This document shows, in pieces, positions 45,563 through 55,621 of a DNA stretch of 64,000 nt; the first letter of the stretch is position 1, and each line of letters opens with the position of its first letter. This DNA is from Paenibacillus agri (lineage in GTDB: Bacteria; Bacillota; Bacilli; Paenibacillales; Paenibacillaceae). Where the stretch lies: contig NZ_JABWCS010000197.1 of the NCBI RefSeq assembly GCF_013359945.1, forward strand, positions 1 to 64,000, given 5' to 3'. The notes beneath the pieces are model-generated. The model was given only the letters and a program-made list of their open reading frames with translations, had not been told where the DNA came from and did not search any database. The position numbers and the translations under genes were made by a program.

Positions 45563-46801
45563 TCAGTTTGCAGCCCGCTCCACTCCGTACGCATCAAGCG
45601 CCGCCTGCATTCCACGTCCGACCTCAATCTTCGCCTGATGTCTAATCAATACAGCTTCCAGTGCAGACAGCACAAACAATACATTTTCCTTACGACAGCT
45701 GTAGCCCATCGTGCCGATCCGCCAGATTTGACCATGCAGCGGACCAAACGAACTAGCGATCTCAATTCCGAACTGTTCCAGCAGCATCTGCCGCACCGAT
45801 TCTCCATTGATGGCCGCCGGAATTTTTACACAAGTCACCATTGGCGCTTTCCACGGTACATCATTGAACAGCTCCAGGCCCATGCCACGAATTCCCGCCA
45901 TCAACGCCCGTTCATGCAGACGATGCCGCTCGAATCTCGCTTCCAGCCCCTCTTCCAGCACGATCCGTACACCTTCACGAAGCGCATACAGCATCGAGGT
46001 CGCTTCCGTATGGTGATTCAATCTACGCGGTCCCCAGTAATCCTGAAGCTGACTGAGGTCAAAATAATTACTTCGAATCGGCACGCGCACCTCAAGGCGA
46101 TCCTGCTCCTGCGCGACACCGCGCTCAACCTTTTTACGCGTCAACAGCAGCTTCTCAATCCCTTCGTTATACGTAATCGGTGCCATTCCGGACGGGACGG
46201 ACAGACATTTTTGCGTCCCGCCGATCACAGCATCAAGCTGCCACTCATCCACCTTGACAGGCGTTCCGCCCAGCGTCGCTACCGCATCAACAACCGTCAA
46301 TACCCCAAGTTCCCGGCACGCAGGACCGATCTGATCAAGCGGCTGCATACACCCCGTCGAAGTCTCGCCATGCACGATAGCCAACACTTTGGGCTGAATA
46401 CGACGCACTTCTTCAATCACCGCCTGCTGGTCGAATACCTGCCCCCAAGGACACTCCATCAGATGCACATCCGCCCCGCAGCGCTCGGCGATCTCCGTAA
46501 GCAGATGCCCGAAACGGCCAAAGATCGGCACTAGCACCCTATCGCCTGGCTCGATCACGCTGCATAGCACCGCCTCCAGACCAGATCGCGATGTACCATC
46601 GATTGGGAATGCCCACTTATTGTTCGTTTGAAACACTTGTCGGAGCATGTCCATCGTCTCGTTCATCATTGTGGTAAACGCCGGGTCGAACTGCCCCAAT
46701 ATCGGCGTACTCATCGCACGCAGCACACGAGGATCTACCTCCACAGGCCCAGGTGTCATAATTGTCCGTAAGGGTGCTTGAATTTCCCGATAGTTCGTCA
46801 T
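45563..46801 (-). CDS. pucG: (S)-ureidoglycine--glyoxylate aminotransferase
   Basis: A class V, fold-type I PLP enzyme of 412 residues. It begins IMTPGPVEVDPRVLRAMS, has the PLP-stacking region DGTSRSGLEAVL, VVDAVATLGGTPV, and the Schiff-base lysine in IGGTQKCLSVPSGMAPI. In B. subtilis PucG transfers the amino group of ureidoglycine to glyoxylate, giving oxalurate and glycine. GGAGG precedes the ATG. Position directly after allC fits. Confidence 0.93.
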   Translation of the reverse strand: MTNYREIQAPLRTIMTPGPVEVDPRVLRAMSTPILGQFDPAFTTMMNETMDMLRQVFQTNNKWAFPIDGTSRSGLEAVLCSVIEPGDRVLVPIFGRFGHLLTEIAERCGADVHLMECPWGQVFDQQAVIEEVRRIQPKVLAIVHGETSTGCMQPLDQIGPACRELGVLTVVDAVATLGGTPVKVDEWQLDAVIGGTQKCLSVPSGMAPITYNEGIEKLLLTRKKVERGVAQEQDRLEVRVPIRSNYFDLSQLQDYWGPRRLNHHTEATSMLYALREGVRIVLEEGLEARFERHRLHERALMAGIRGMGLELFNDVPWKAPMVTCVKIPAAINGESVRQMLLEQFGIEIASSFGPLHGQIWRIGTMGYSCRKENVLFVLSALEAVLIRHQAKIEVGRGMQAALDAYGVERAAN

Positions 46802-46837
46802 TTGGTCTGCCTCCTCAAATCCATATCATGATATACG

Positions 46838-48109
46838 TTAATACGCCAACTCATACAGCAGTTCAATTAACAAGCGAACCCCGCAGACCAGCTCATCTGT
46901 TCCAGTAAACTCACGTGGGGAATGACTAATCCCTAAATGACTGGGTACAAATAACAGCGAAGTTGGGCAATAGGTGCCGAACACTTGTGAATCATGCCCC
47001 GCACCACTCGTCATCCTACGATGGGAGATTCCCTGACGCGCCAGAATCATCTGCGCTTTGGAAGCCAGTGTTTCTGACATCGCTACAGGGTCTTCATCCA
47101 TCCATTTGTGATACGTAAGCGTTGTGCCTTGCGCCGCCGCGATCTTTTTCCACTCGATAAACAAGGCCTCACAGAACTGACGGATCACTTCAGCATCAGG
47201 GTGCCGCACATCAAGACTAAACGTCACTTCACGCGCAATAACATTGCCCACATTCGGATGAATCTCCATCCGTCCGACGGTAGCAACTAATCCATCCCCC
47301 TGTCGCTTCGCCCACTCACCCACTAGCCGAATCAATTCAGCAGCAGTCAGGAGCGCATCACGTCGCCACTCCATTGGCGTTGTACCCGCGTGATTGCTTT
47401 CCCCGCTTACCGTAACTTCATAACGACGTTGTCCAACGATGTGGCTGACAAGCCCGATGGATTGGCCTTCTCGCTCCAGCACCTCGCCCTGCTCAACATG
47501 CAGTTCGATAAAGCACTCCAGATCATCGCGACGCGGTGAAGGATGAATCCCCATTCCGAATCCTGCTTGCCCCATCGCTTCACGGAATGAGATTCCCTCG
47601 GCATCTGCGATCCCTTCGACCTGCTGCATGTCACGAATCCCAGTCATACTGCCAGAACCCCAATAAGTCATTGGAAAGCGACTACCCTCCTCCTCGCAAA
47701 GCGACACAACCTCAATGCTCCTGCGCGGTGTCCCGTAGTGCTCTTTTAGATAACGGACAGCGATAAAACTGGCAATAATCCCGTAAGCTCCATCATATTT
47801 ACCACCATCGACAACCGTATCCAGATGTGAACCAGTAAGAATCACCCGACCGTCCTGTTCCGTGCCGGAAAGTCTTCCGAACAGATTGCCAACATCATCA
47901 TAGCGCGGTATTAATCCGCCCTCTCGCATGCAATGCTCCAAGGCCGACTGAGCCGCTTGCCATGCGGGAGAATAGAGTGTTCGGGTCACACCGTGATCCC
48001 CATGCTCCCCTTGACCACCATAAGTTGCGAGCCAGTCGATCATCTCACTCACCTGCTGATGCAGATCAGTAGGTGACGGGACCACCAACGGTTGTTGTTC
48101 GATCCTCAT
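46838..48109 (-). CDS. allC: Allantoate amidohydrolase
   Basis: An M20-family hydrolase of about 423 residues (PucF in B. subtilis) that removes CO2 and ammonia from allantoate to give ureidoglycine. Metal motifs: GSHLDTVVDGGKYDGAYG (about 92-109), EEGSRFP, HVEQGEVLE, and the substrate loop NHAGTTPM; the C-terminal SGAGHDSQ supplies the last histidine. The ATG at 48109 with GGGGGA upstream is better than the one at 48124. It is the first gene of the minus-strand operon, divergent from pucR. Confidence 0.94.
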   Translation of the reverse strand: MRIEQQPLVVPSPTDLHQQVSEMIDWLATYGGQGEHGDHGVTRTLYSPAWQAAQSALEHCMREGGLIPRYDDVGNLFGRLSGTEQDGRVILTGSHLDTVVDGGKYDGAYGIIASFIAVRYLKEHYGTPRRSIEVVSLCEEEGSRFPMTYWGSGSMTGIRDMQQVEGIADAEGISFREAMGQAGFGMGIHPSPRRDDLECFIELHVEQGEVLEREGQSIGLVSHIVGQRRYEVTVSGESNHAGTTPMEWRRDALLTAAELIRLVGEWAKRQGDGLVATVGRMEIHPNVGNVIAREVTFSLDVRHPDAEVIRQFCEALFIEWKKIAAAQGTTLTYHKWMDEDPVAMSETLASKAQMILARQGISHRRMTSGAGHDSQVFGTYCPTSLLFVPSHLGISHSPREFTGTDELVCGVRLLIELLYELAY

Positions 48110-48332
48110 TTCGCATTCCCCCATTTTTCACTACATGCCCGTCTGCCTGTGTCTGTACCTTCACATTCCACTCTGTATCCATGTCAGATTTTATAACAAA
48201 ATGTTGACTTGGCAAATTCATTGTCTTCATTGTAAAATAAATCAACCTAAAAAACATGCACGTAGGTGTAGAAGAACCGGTGTAATAATTGTACACAATA
48301 ACTAATACAGAGAATTGTGAGGAGGCATTGTC

Positions 48333-49964
48333 ATGAAACTAGAGGAATTGTTACACATCCCTGTTTTTAACGGAACGCAGATCGTCGCAGGGAGCGCGGG
48401 GCTGGAACGCGAAGTACTGACGGTCAACATGATGGATGCCCCCGATATCATTACCTTTCTCAAGCCCAATGAACTGCTGATTACGACAGCCTTTCATTTC
48501 AAGGATGACTTGCCTTCATTACTGCTATTGATCGAGGAAATGGGGCGTCAGAACTGCTCGGGATTAGGAATCAAGACAAAACGCTTCCTCGGCACTCTGC
48601 CTTCTGTGCTGATCGAACGCGCAAACGAACTGGCTGTCCCCTTGCTGGAACTTCCAGTCGAACCGTCGCTCGGTGACATTGTGAACAAGTCACTTAGCCA
48701 TATTCTCGATGTACGTACACATGAGCTGCACAATGCAATGCAAGCTCACCGCCAATTCACCCATGATATTATGAAGGGCGAGGGTATGGTTAAAGTGCTG
48801 GTGGACCTGTCAAACTTGCTTAAAACTCCTGTCCTTCTGCTTGATCCGCACCTTCGTCTTCTTGCAGGGAAGCCACAGCGGCAGACCTTGACCGCAGAAC
48901 TAGACCAACTGATGTCCGAACGATGTGTGGTATTATCGCCTCCTTCAACATTCTCCAGCTTTTCATTTCTAAAGGAAGAACGTAGTGTTCTGACTCTATT
49001 CCCTGTCTATACCTATCAGCAGCTCCACTATCTTGGTGTAGAGGCTGAACTGTCCCCCAAAGATCGCTCGACGATCCTGACCATTGAACAGGCCGCCAAC
49101 GTTATCGCCTTCGATCTGATGAAAGAACAAGCGCTCAATCAGAACCGTCGTCGTATCCAGAATGAGTTCTTTGGCAAGTTCATCAACGGCTCTTTTTCCA
49201 GTGCAGACGAGATTATCAGCCGTGCGCGAGAGCTGGGGCTGCCGGAGAGTCAACGCTATATTTGCGCAGTTGGACAACTTGATGGAGGAGACAAGTCTCT
49301 CAGTTTTATGCAGTACAAATCAGACCAAGATCGGATAGCCGATCATATAGTGTCCGAACTACGATCCTTCCCCCAAACCATTCGCCTATTCCTGCTCGAC
49401 AAGCAGTACGTCTTACTGATGCTGCTGACAGACGAATGGCGAGAGGTGGAAACGTCCTTCTTGCAGGGACTGTCGAGACTACAAGACCGGCTTCAGACGC
49501 ATAATGAAGCTTCGCTGTCCTTTGGCGTAAGTAGTTACGCCCAGCAACTTATCCATATCCCGGTCTCGTACAAGGAAGCCAGCGAAGCACTCTATTTCGG
49601 TGGAATGGCGGGTCGCTGCCGCTTTGTCGAGTTGTATCAACCAAAAGAGGTACCGGAAATTTTACGCCTGATCCCCTATGCTCATCTTAAGAAGTTCTAT
49701 CTGGAGACGTTTCAAGCATTCATCGACGAGACGATTAAGGACCATCGCTTGCTGCTTCAGACACTCTCTGTCTATCTGGAGACTCACTGCCAGCTCGCCG
49801 AAACAGCAAAGCGCCTCTATATTCACCGCAATACGGTGATATATCGATTGGAAAAATGTGAAGAGCTGCTAGGGCGCAGCCTAAAGGACCCAGAGGAAAC
49901 ACTTCGTTTGCGGCTGGCGTTCCGGATTAAGGCGTTATTGCCGGAACATGAACTGAGGGAGTGA
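48333..49964 (+). CDS. pucR: PucR-type purine catabolism regulator
   Basis: A 543-residue activator. The N-terminal PucR domain (about 7-125) includes GSAGLEREVLTVNMMDAPDI and LLITTAFHF; the middle has a GGDEF-like fold (SLSFGVSSYAQQLIHIPVSYKEASEAL); the C-terminal PucR HTH (about 480-538) has LETHCQLAETAKRLYIHRNTVIYRLEK. GAGGAGG lies before the ATG. It is divergent from allC across 208 bases; that gap holds TTGCCA-N16-TAAAAT for allC and no PucR box I can name. It probably senses a purine breakdown product. Confidence 0.93.
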   Translation: MKLEELLHIPVFNGTQIVAGSAGLEREVLTVNMMDAPDIITFLKPNELLITTAFHFKDDLPSLLLLIEEMGRQNCSGLGIKTKRFLGTLPSVLIERANELAVPLLELPVEPSLGDIVNKSLSHILDVRTHELHNAMQAHRQFTHDIMKGEGMVKVLVDLSNLLKTPVLLLDPHLRLLAGKPQRQTLTAELDQLMSERCVVLSPPSTFSSFSFLKEERSVLTLFPVYTYQQLHYLGVEAELSPKDRSTILTIEQAANVIAFDLMKEQALNQNRRRIQNEFFGKFINGSFSSADEIISRARELGLPESQRYICAVGQLDGGDKSLSFMQYKSDQDRIADHIVSELRSFPQTIRLFLLDKQYVLLMLLTDEWREVETSFLQGLSRLQDRLQTHNEASLSFGVSSYAQQLIHIPVSYKEASEALYFGGMAGRCRFVELYQPKEVPEILRLIPYAHLKKFYLETFQAFIDETIKDHRLLLQTLSVYLETHCQLAETAKRLYIHRNTVIYRLEKCEELLGRSLKDPEETLRLRLAFRIKALLPEHELRE

Positions 49965-50080
49965 GCAGAACAGGTACTTTATTTCCGAACAGTTTAAACA
50001 GTCATGTATTCTTATATTAGCCATGAGTCTGCTTTTGGCCATTCGACACTTTGATTATAAAAGGTATTCAAGTCAACACG

Positions 50081-50124
50081 AAAAACAGCGCTCCTCCAGA
50101 ACGAACAGGAGAAAGCGCTGTTTC
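50081..50124. terminator. Terminator between converging pucR and the second GH38 operon
   Basis: AACAGCGCT-C-CTCC and GGAG-AA-AGCGCTGTT pair; T-runs lie on both sides (stronger on minus). It sits 117 bases past pucR and 34 past the GH38 stop. Confidence 0.8.
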
Positions 50125-50157
50125 TTCGTGTGTTATGTGCAAGGTAAACTTGTTACC

Positions 50158-52668
50158 TCAGTCGCGGGACCGGGTTACAACGAATGGCTCAATAAGACCC
50201 TGCAGGGACGAGGCAATGCTAGCCGGAGGCATTTTATCACCTATAGCAACGTAATATTGGAACTCATAAAATCCGCCCAAGGTTGCTTTGAAATTCGTCT
50301 CCCAGTAGTTGGTCATAAGCCAGGCATAGGTTTCCGGACTAGTGTCAGGCTGCTGCTGGGTATGAACCTGTCTCGTGCCATAATCTAGCGATCCCAATTG
50401 GATAAGCGGTGTATCTGGAGTCGCCAGCATCAGGGAACGCTCTTCATCCTGCCACGCGATACCTGCTTGTACGGCGGAGTAGTCCAGACAACTTCCCGGA
50501 ATTTGGTCTCTCCAAGGGCGTACGACCCCGCCGGGCTTATCCGCATATAAAGTCTCTTGCTCACTGTCCCCAGCGGTAAACGGCAGCGCAAGGTACACAT
50601 TTTCCGGATTCCAGACACTGTCCTTATGGAAGTGGACGGAGATATCTACACGGCTGGTCTTGGCGTATACCTTAAGGAACAAGGAGAAATAGGAGATCCC
50701 CTGCAATTGGTAGCGAAGCTCCAGCGTAGCATATAGCGGACCGTTATCCAGCTCTTTGACAGAGGCAAGCCGGCCGATCGACCGCTGCACACCCAGGCCT
50801 TTACGGTTACGTCCCATGCGTGACCGAATACCCCAGACCTCGGAGGCCTCTGATTCCGCAGCAGGAACCGTAACCTCATAAACCGGTGTAAAAGCACCAT
50901 ATTGTGCATCCGGCCGCAGCAATTCTTTTCCTGCCTCTTTATCGTACCATGAGGTAATGCCGCCTGCTTCCGACCATTTCAGAGAGAGGAACGGAGACTC
51001 CAGCCCATGCTGAGACAAGGTGATTGATGATGCAGTTGCCCCAGCTGGCATAAGAGGATAAATGTCGACCATATCGTATACCCGGTCACTGCCGACAAGC
51101 TTCGTATTGGATACTGTTATACCTGTGCTCGCAGACTTCTGCGGCAGCGGACGCAAGGTCAGCATACAGGTCTGCAGTCCCTTCAGCGTCAGCTCTGTGA
51201 TGATGATCTGCGGTTGGGATGATTGCATAGGCAATACTTCTCCAGTGTCTTCGCGGATGACTTCCACGCCACTGCGAAGCTCATCCGGCTCCCATCCCTC
51301 CAGCCTCAGCTGCACCAGCTCCGTGATTTCAAGCTCCGACGTATTCGTTACACGGAAGCGATATGGACGGCCAGGATATAATGTCGCTCCATTCTCAGCC
51401 AGCAGCACAGCATCCAGTGCACGATAAGCTAAACGGCTTGCTTCTGCAGCATGGGCCTGCTTGCGCACCTCCAGCATTTGTACATTTTTATGCCAGGGTT
51501 CATAAATGGAGGAATGATAGCCCCAGGTATGCTCGGCATACAGGACCAGCGCCTGCTCGACCGACTCCAGTTCTTGATCACTGACATGATTCCGCTGCGG
51601 ATCGAGCTTTTCTACCTTGCGGAGTGTGCGCTGCGCGTCACGGTAAATCTGGGTATGCATCGGTGTGGAGCTGACGCCATCTGTCCACCAATCCGGCCAA
51701 TCTCCTGCATGAACTGGCAGCTCATCTAATCCTTCCTGCTTCAATCGCTCAAAAAATTGACTCAAGCTGACCATTTCAATGGAAATCTGCTCACCGTGCT
51801 GACGATTCCATTGTCCAATCCATTCAATGATTGCACTGTTCGGCGCTCCATTGTCCGTTGGCAGTCCAGATAGCATGACAGGCACGAATGGATACGGATA
51901 CTGTTCCACCTCCAATTGGGTGAGATAGCGATGAATACGGATATTAGCAATCTGATCGTGAATCTCCCCCGGCTCAACAAGCTTATGATTGAACTCGTCG
52001 CGGATCATATATTTGCCAAGCGCTCCCGGGCATAGCCCAAGCTCGTTGCCAAACATGTAGTGCTCGCCGTTCCATACCAAGAGCCGCTCGCCGCTGGGAG
52101 ACTCCCACCAGAACGGAAGCTGCTTGCGCCCAAGCGGGTACATGCCGTGATGAGTATGAATGCAGCTGAATAAATGCCGGATACCATTTTGCAGCAGACT
52201 ATCGGCATATCCCCAGCTATAACCGTTAATATCTGCCGTCATCGCACTATCCACCTGATGTCCGATCGAACGGGCATAGGCTTGCGCTTTGCTATGAATT
52301 TTGCTTAGCAGACCGTAATCCGGCAGCTCGGTCATATTGAGGTATGTTCCGGATAATTCAATGTCGCCCCGCAGAACGGCCTCGGCAAAATCCCGCTGCT
52401 CAGCAGCACTGGCCTGCTGCAAAAACTGCTCCACAGCCCAGAAGGTCTCACACGTCCAGCGGAATCCTTGCCAATCGGGGTTAGCCCCGCTATGAGCATC
52501 CTGGACAATACGCAGAGCCTGGCGAATGAAATCGACATGGTATTGTTCAATTTTCTCCTGCCGCTCGGTGTAGCCCAGATCCGTGTGAGAATGGTGAATC
52601 GCGTAAATTGTCCACTTACGTGCAGTCAGCGGAATAGAGCTCTGCTCTAATTGTTGTTGAAGGTTCAT
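50158..52668 (-). CDS. Second GH38-family alpha-mannosidase-like glycosidase
   Basis: An 836-residue glycosidase of the same subtype as 28592-31255. The N-terminal metal motif is HHSHTDLGYT (25-34), the probable nucleophile is in TADINGYSWGYAD (about 165-177), and a later metal-site segment is YAEHTWGYHSS. No signal peptide, so it acts inside the cell. It ends an operon with a ROK kinase and a phosphomannose isomerase, which supports a mannose-containing substrate: glycoside to mannose, then mannose-6-phosphate, then fructose-6-phosphate. Confidence 0.9.
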   Translation of the reverse strand: MNLQQQLEQSSIPLTARKWTIYAIHHSHTDLGYTERQEKIEQYHVDFIRQALRIVQDAHSGANPDWQGFRWTCETFWAVEQFLQQASAAEQRDFAEAVLRGDIELSGTYLNMTELPDYGLLSKIHSKAQAYARSIGHQVDSAMTADINGYSWGYADSLLQNGIRHLFSCIHTHHGMYPLGRKQLPFWWESPSGERLLVWNGEHYMFGNELGLCPGALGKYMIRDEFNHKLVEPGEIHDQIANIRIHRYLTQLEVEQYPYPFVPVMLSGLPTDNGAPNSAIIEWIGQWNRQHGEQISIEMVSLSQFFERLKQEGLDELPVHAGDWPDWWTDGVSSTPMHTQIYRDAQRTLRKVEKLDPQRNHVSDQELESVEQALVLYAEHTWGYHSSIYEPWHKNVQMLEVRKQAHAAEASRLAYRALDAVLLAENGATLYPGRPYRFRVTNTSELEITELVQLRLEGWEPDELRSGVEVIREDTGEVLPMQSSQPQIIITELTLKGLQTCMLTLRPLPQKSASTGITVSNTKLVGSDRVYDMVDIYPLMPAGATASSITLSQHGLESPFLSLKWSEAGGITSWYDKEAGKELLRPDAQYGAFTPVYEVTVPAAESEASEVWGIRSRMGRNRKGLGVQRSIGRLASVKELDNGPLYATLELRYQLQGISYFSLFLKVYAKTSRVDISVHFHKDSVWNPENVYLALPFTAGDSEQETLYADKPGGVVRPWRDQIPGSCLDYSAVQAGIAWQDEERSLMLATPDTPLIQLGSLDYGTRQVHTQQQPDTSPETYAWLMTNYWETNFKATLGGFYEFQYYVAIGDKMPPASIASSLQGLIEPFVVTRSRD

Positions 52669-52686
52669 CCTGAGAACTCCTTTATG

Positions 52687-53655
52687 TTATGAATGGTGAA
52701 ATAGTTGATGTATGCCATAGAACACTTGCCCCAGCACATCGTTCTCATAATAAAGCTCTGCCTGCTCCGGCTTCAGTGCGCTCAGCAAGCTGTCTGCAAA
52801 TAAGTCTCGGCTTTTGGCAATTTGTCCGCCAAGAACAAGCTTGTCGGGCTGAAAGGCAGCTACATAAGGACGAAGCATGTGACCAAGCCGCTGGCCGTAT
52901 ATTTTCCATACCTGAATGGCGGAGGGATCACCTGATTGGGCAGCAACAGCCAGATTCTGTACACTATCATCGCTTGAACGAACCTGGAGGCTATCACCCA
53001 GCGACAAAATCCCTCTGCTGCCGAATACATCATCGATTCGTTCGCCGTCAAATTTCTCTTCATACAACATGCCCGTGGCCGGTACGCCTGATCTGCCGGT
53101 GACCACTTTCCGCTTCTCAATAAAGGTAGATCCAAGCCCCGTTCCCAGCGTCAGACATAGCATTTTGTCCTCCGGGAACAATCTGCTGACGCCAAGGGAG
53201 AACAGCACGGCATCATTGCCCAGTCGGATAGGGGCCGCAGCCAGCTCGGACAACCATGGCATTGATGAATTAAGCTCCGCACGCCGGGTTAATTCATCCC
53301 GCAGCAGTGCTTGCAAATTAAGGCCGTAAATGGATTCATATTTATTGAGCCCACGAATACGTGAAATACCTGACTCATATTCGAAAGGTCCCGGAAAGGC
53401 AAGTCCGATTACAAATCCGGCCGGATGTTCTTCGATACCTTGCTGCGCTCTATAGGCGGTTGACAGTTCCAGAATAAGATCTGCCAGACCGCCGACGATC
53501 TGTTCCGGGGTTCCATTTGAATGTGATGGCCGAATGAAAGAAAGCTCAGGCAGAAGAATGCCATTCTTAAGGACACCCGCTTTCAAATACGTTCCTCCAG
53601 CATCGATTGCAATGGTCGTCATTAAGCCGGTCTGCAGTAAGACCCCAGGCTCCAT
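52687..53655 (-). CDS. ROK-family sugar kinase
   Basis: A 322-residue sugar kinase. ATP-site motif IAIDAGGTYLKAGVLKNG (about 15-32), the sugar-binding and catalytic segment GLAFPGPFEYESG, then LGNDAVLFSLG and TLGTGLGSTFIE. The CxCGxxGC zinc motif of most ROK enzymes is missing. Its ATG overlaps the upstream stop as TAATG, and an internal ATG at 53622 lacks a ribosome site. In context it should phosphorylate mannose, but glucose or another hexose is possible. Confidence 0.85.
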   Translation of the reverse strand: MEPGVLLQTGLMTTIAIDAGGTYLKAGVLKNGILLPELSFIRPSHSNGTPEQIVGGLADLILELSTAYRAQQGIEEHPAGFVIGLAFPGPFEYESGISRIRGLNKYESIYGLNLQALLRDELTRRAELNSSMPWLSELAAAPIRLGNDAVLFSLGVSRLFPEDKMLCLTLGTGLGSTFIEKRKVVTGRSGVPATGMLYEEKFDGERIDDVFGSRGILSLGDSLQVRSSDDSVQNLAVAAQSGDPSAIQVWKIYGQRLGHMLRPYVAAFQPDKLVLGGQIAKSRDLFADSLLSALKPEQAELYYENDVLGQVFYGIHQLFHHS

Positions 53656-55526
53656 TACGCTTCACCACCCTGCCAGTGATGAGGCAGCAGCGGAGTATGC
53701 CAATCTGGAGAGACCTGAGCAACGATTAAGCTGCATGTTGTGTCACCTATGGATTCAATCCGGAATTCCCCCACTGCGGCGGGAACGATGTAGGACTCCG
53801 CATATCCCCATTCCACAGCGGTTTCTTCATTATTCAGCGGCGTAAGACGAACACGATTGCCTTCGACCAGATTGAACATGAGAAATTGACCGTTCGTATC
53901 GCCATGCCATTCGCCATTCAGCTTTAATCTTTTGACCTGGAACAGCAAGTCTTCACGCTCTCCCAGCAATTCTTCGCTACTACTGCCCTGTACGCGAGTA
54001 ATGACAGGAGATGGCACCAGATGCTTATGAACATAAGGCGTACTGAAGCTGTCATTCATATTGCGGCTTGCATGGTCGCGGTTAATAGGCCGCGGCAAGC
54101 CATCTTTGTCCAGACGCAAGTGGTCGTAAATCTTGAAGGTAAACCACCAGGTGGTAGATGAGATTTCCAGCACGAGGTTGCCTCTGCCCGCGTAATGAAC
54201 GGCTCCAGGTGGAATAAGGAACAAATCGCCTTTTTGAGCATCCAGCACGTTGACATACCGCCCTACTTCTAGCGGCTCTCGCGAGGCATGAGCGTTATCC
54301 ACTGCTTCCAGCAACTGTTCTCCGGTTGTTCCTTCGGTAAAACCAAGGGCTACAAAGGGAGTTGTTCCTTCCTCTTGCTCCATGATGTAATAGGACTCCT
54401 GCTGGGTCATCCTCTCATTGAAGATTTCCTCTATATAGGATTGGCGGGGATGAACCTGTAGAGATAGATTGTCGCCCCCAATCGTATCCAGATAATCAAA
54501 GCGGATCGGGAAATAATCTCCGAATAGCTGAACATTCCGCTCCCCCATAATTTGCTCTGGATGAGCAGACAACAGCAGCGGGAACGGTAGCTCCAGCGTA
54601 TGACCGTAGGCTTCAATCAGCAGCGTATTTTCCGGTGCGATCGGCTCAAAGCTCCAGGCGCAGTTATCCCACTCCTCTGGCAATTGACAAAGCTTCTTCA
54701 AATACTGCCCGCCCCAAATGCCCGGAGCAAAGAAAGGCTTCACACGAATCGGCTGCTGTGCGGCGGCTTGCATGAGAGCACGCAGCAGCGGAAGCGTAAG
54801 AAACGTCGGCTGATCAGGATCATTCATATCCATGTAATAGTCAAAATCATTCAGATAGCGCTTACGGTATTGCTCCCATACCGGCCATTCCAGGAACAAT
54901 GCTTGTTTATACGTCTCTACTGAATCTACACATTGCCCGAGTTGCAGCGAACCCATTCCTTGCCGGTGAAGGCGTTGTTGGTTCTCTCGTGAAATGTCAC
55001 AAAATATAGATAGTGAGGCATCCGAAGAGAGGTAGCCTGCGCCTGGTCCATACGTAATAATTATCGTACGTGAACCATCCCCCTCTAAGGATTCCAAGGA
55101 TGGATGAAGCTTTTTCGCAACGTCATTCTGCCAATCTGCTTGCGCCTGCGCTCTGAAGTAATCTTTATAATCGATATCTGAAGCAATAAATCCAAAAGCG
55201 CGGTTATCCGTCAAATAACGGTCAAACGCCGTTAAGAGCTCTGCGCTGCTTTTCATATACCGCGTACTATCCAGTTCAATATATGCAATGTTCTCTTGGC
55301 TACATAACGTTTGCAGTTGCTCAAGGATCGTCGTAAATGCCGCGCCATGGGTACCGTCAACGGCTAAATGATATGTTTTGGAATTGTGTTGGTTAAAATG
55401 GTCCTCTATTAGCCGAAGCCATGCCTCATAGCCCGTCCCGATATCGGACTGCACTTCCTCATGACTTTGCAGCCTTACAGGATTAACCGGAACCGAATTA
55501 AAGGATCGAACTTTGCTTACTTCCAT
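53655..55526 (-). CDS. Phosphomannose isomerase with N-terminal kinase-like domain
   Basis: About 623 residues in two parts. The C-terminal half (about 265-620) is a class I mannose-6-phosphate isomerase: FFAPGIWGGQYL, zinc ligands in LSLQVHPRQSYIEE, QQESYYIMEQEEGT and IPPGAVHYAGRGNLVLEIS. The N-terminal half resembles the uridine-kinase fold, with YHLAVDGTHGAAFTTIL where a Walker A (GxxxxGKS/T) should be and YKQALFLEWPVWEQYRKRYL as in the kinases; the Lys is absent, so it is probably inactive. The ATG at 55526 has GGGAGG eight bases upstream. A normal isomerase is about 320 residues. Confidence 0.85.
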   Translation of the reverse strand: MEVSKVRSFNSVPVNPVRLQSHEEVQSDIGTGYEAWLRLIEDHFNQHNSKTYHLAVDGTHGAAFTTILEQLQTLCSQENIAYIELDSTRYMKSSAELLTAFDRYLTDNRAFGFIASDIDYKDYFRAQAQADWQNDVAKKLHPSLESLEGDGSRTIIITYGPGAGYLSSDASLSIFCDISRENQQRLHRQGMGSLQLGQCVDSVETYKQALFLEWPVWEQYRKRYLNDFDYYMDMNDPDQPTFLTLPLLRALMQAAAQQPIRVKPFFAPGIWGGQYLKKLCQLPEEWDNCAWSFEPIAPENTLLIEAYGHTLELPFPLLLSAHPEQIMGERNVQLFGDYFPIRFDYLDTIGGDNLSLQVHPRQSYIEEIFNERMTQQESYYIMEQEEGTTPFVALGFTEGTTGEQLLEAVDNAHASREPLEVGRYVNVLDAQKGDLFLIPPGAVHYAGRGNLVLEISSTTWWFTFKIYDHLRLDKDGLPRPINRDHASRNMNDSFSTPYVHKHLVPSPVITRVQGSSSEELLGEREDLLFQVKRLKLNGEWHGDTNGQFLMFNLVEGNRVRLTPLNNEETAVEWGYAESYIVPAAVGEFRIESIGDTTCSLIVAQVSPDWHTPLLPHHWQGGEA

Positions 55527-55621
55527 TGCTGCTGCCTCCCAACTCGTAATCAATGCATGTTCACATTGTATAAATTGTTGGGGACAGCGTCTTTAAAGGA
55601 AAGGGCACTATTTTTGTACAA

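Noticed and set aside
45533-46534. A 333-codon plus-strand open frame
   Set aside because: It lies antisense to pucG, is rich in His, Arg and Gln typical of an antisense shadow, and has no ribosome site or recognisable domain.
50023-50388. Plus-strand frame after pucR
   Set aside because: It reads through the terminator hairpin at 50081-50124 and then antisense through the GH38 end; unlikely to be translated.
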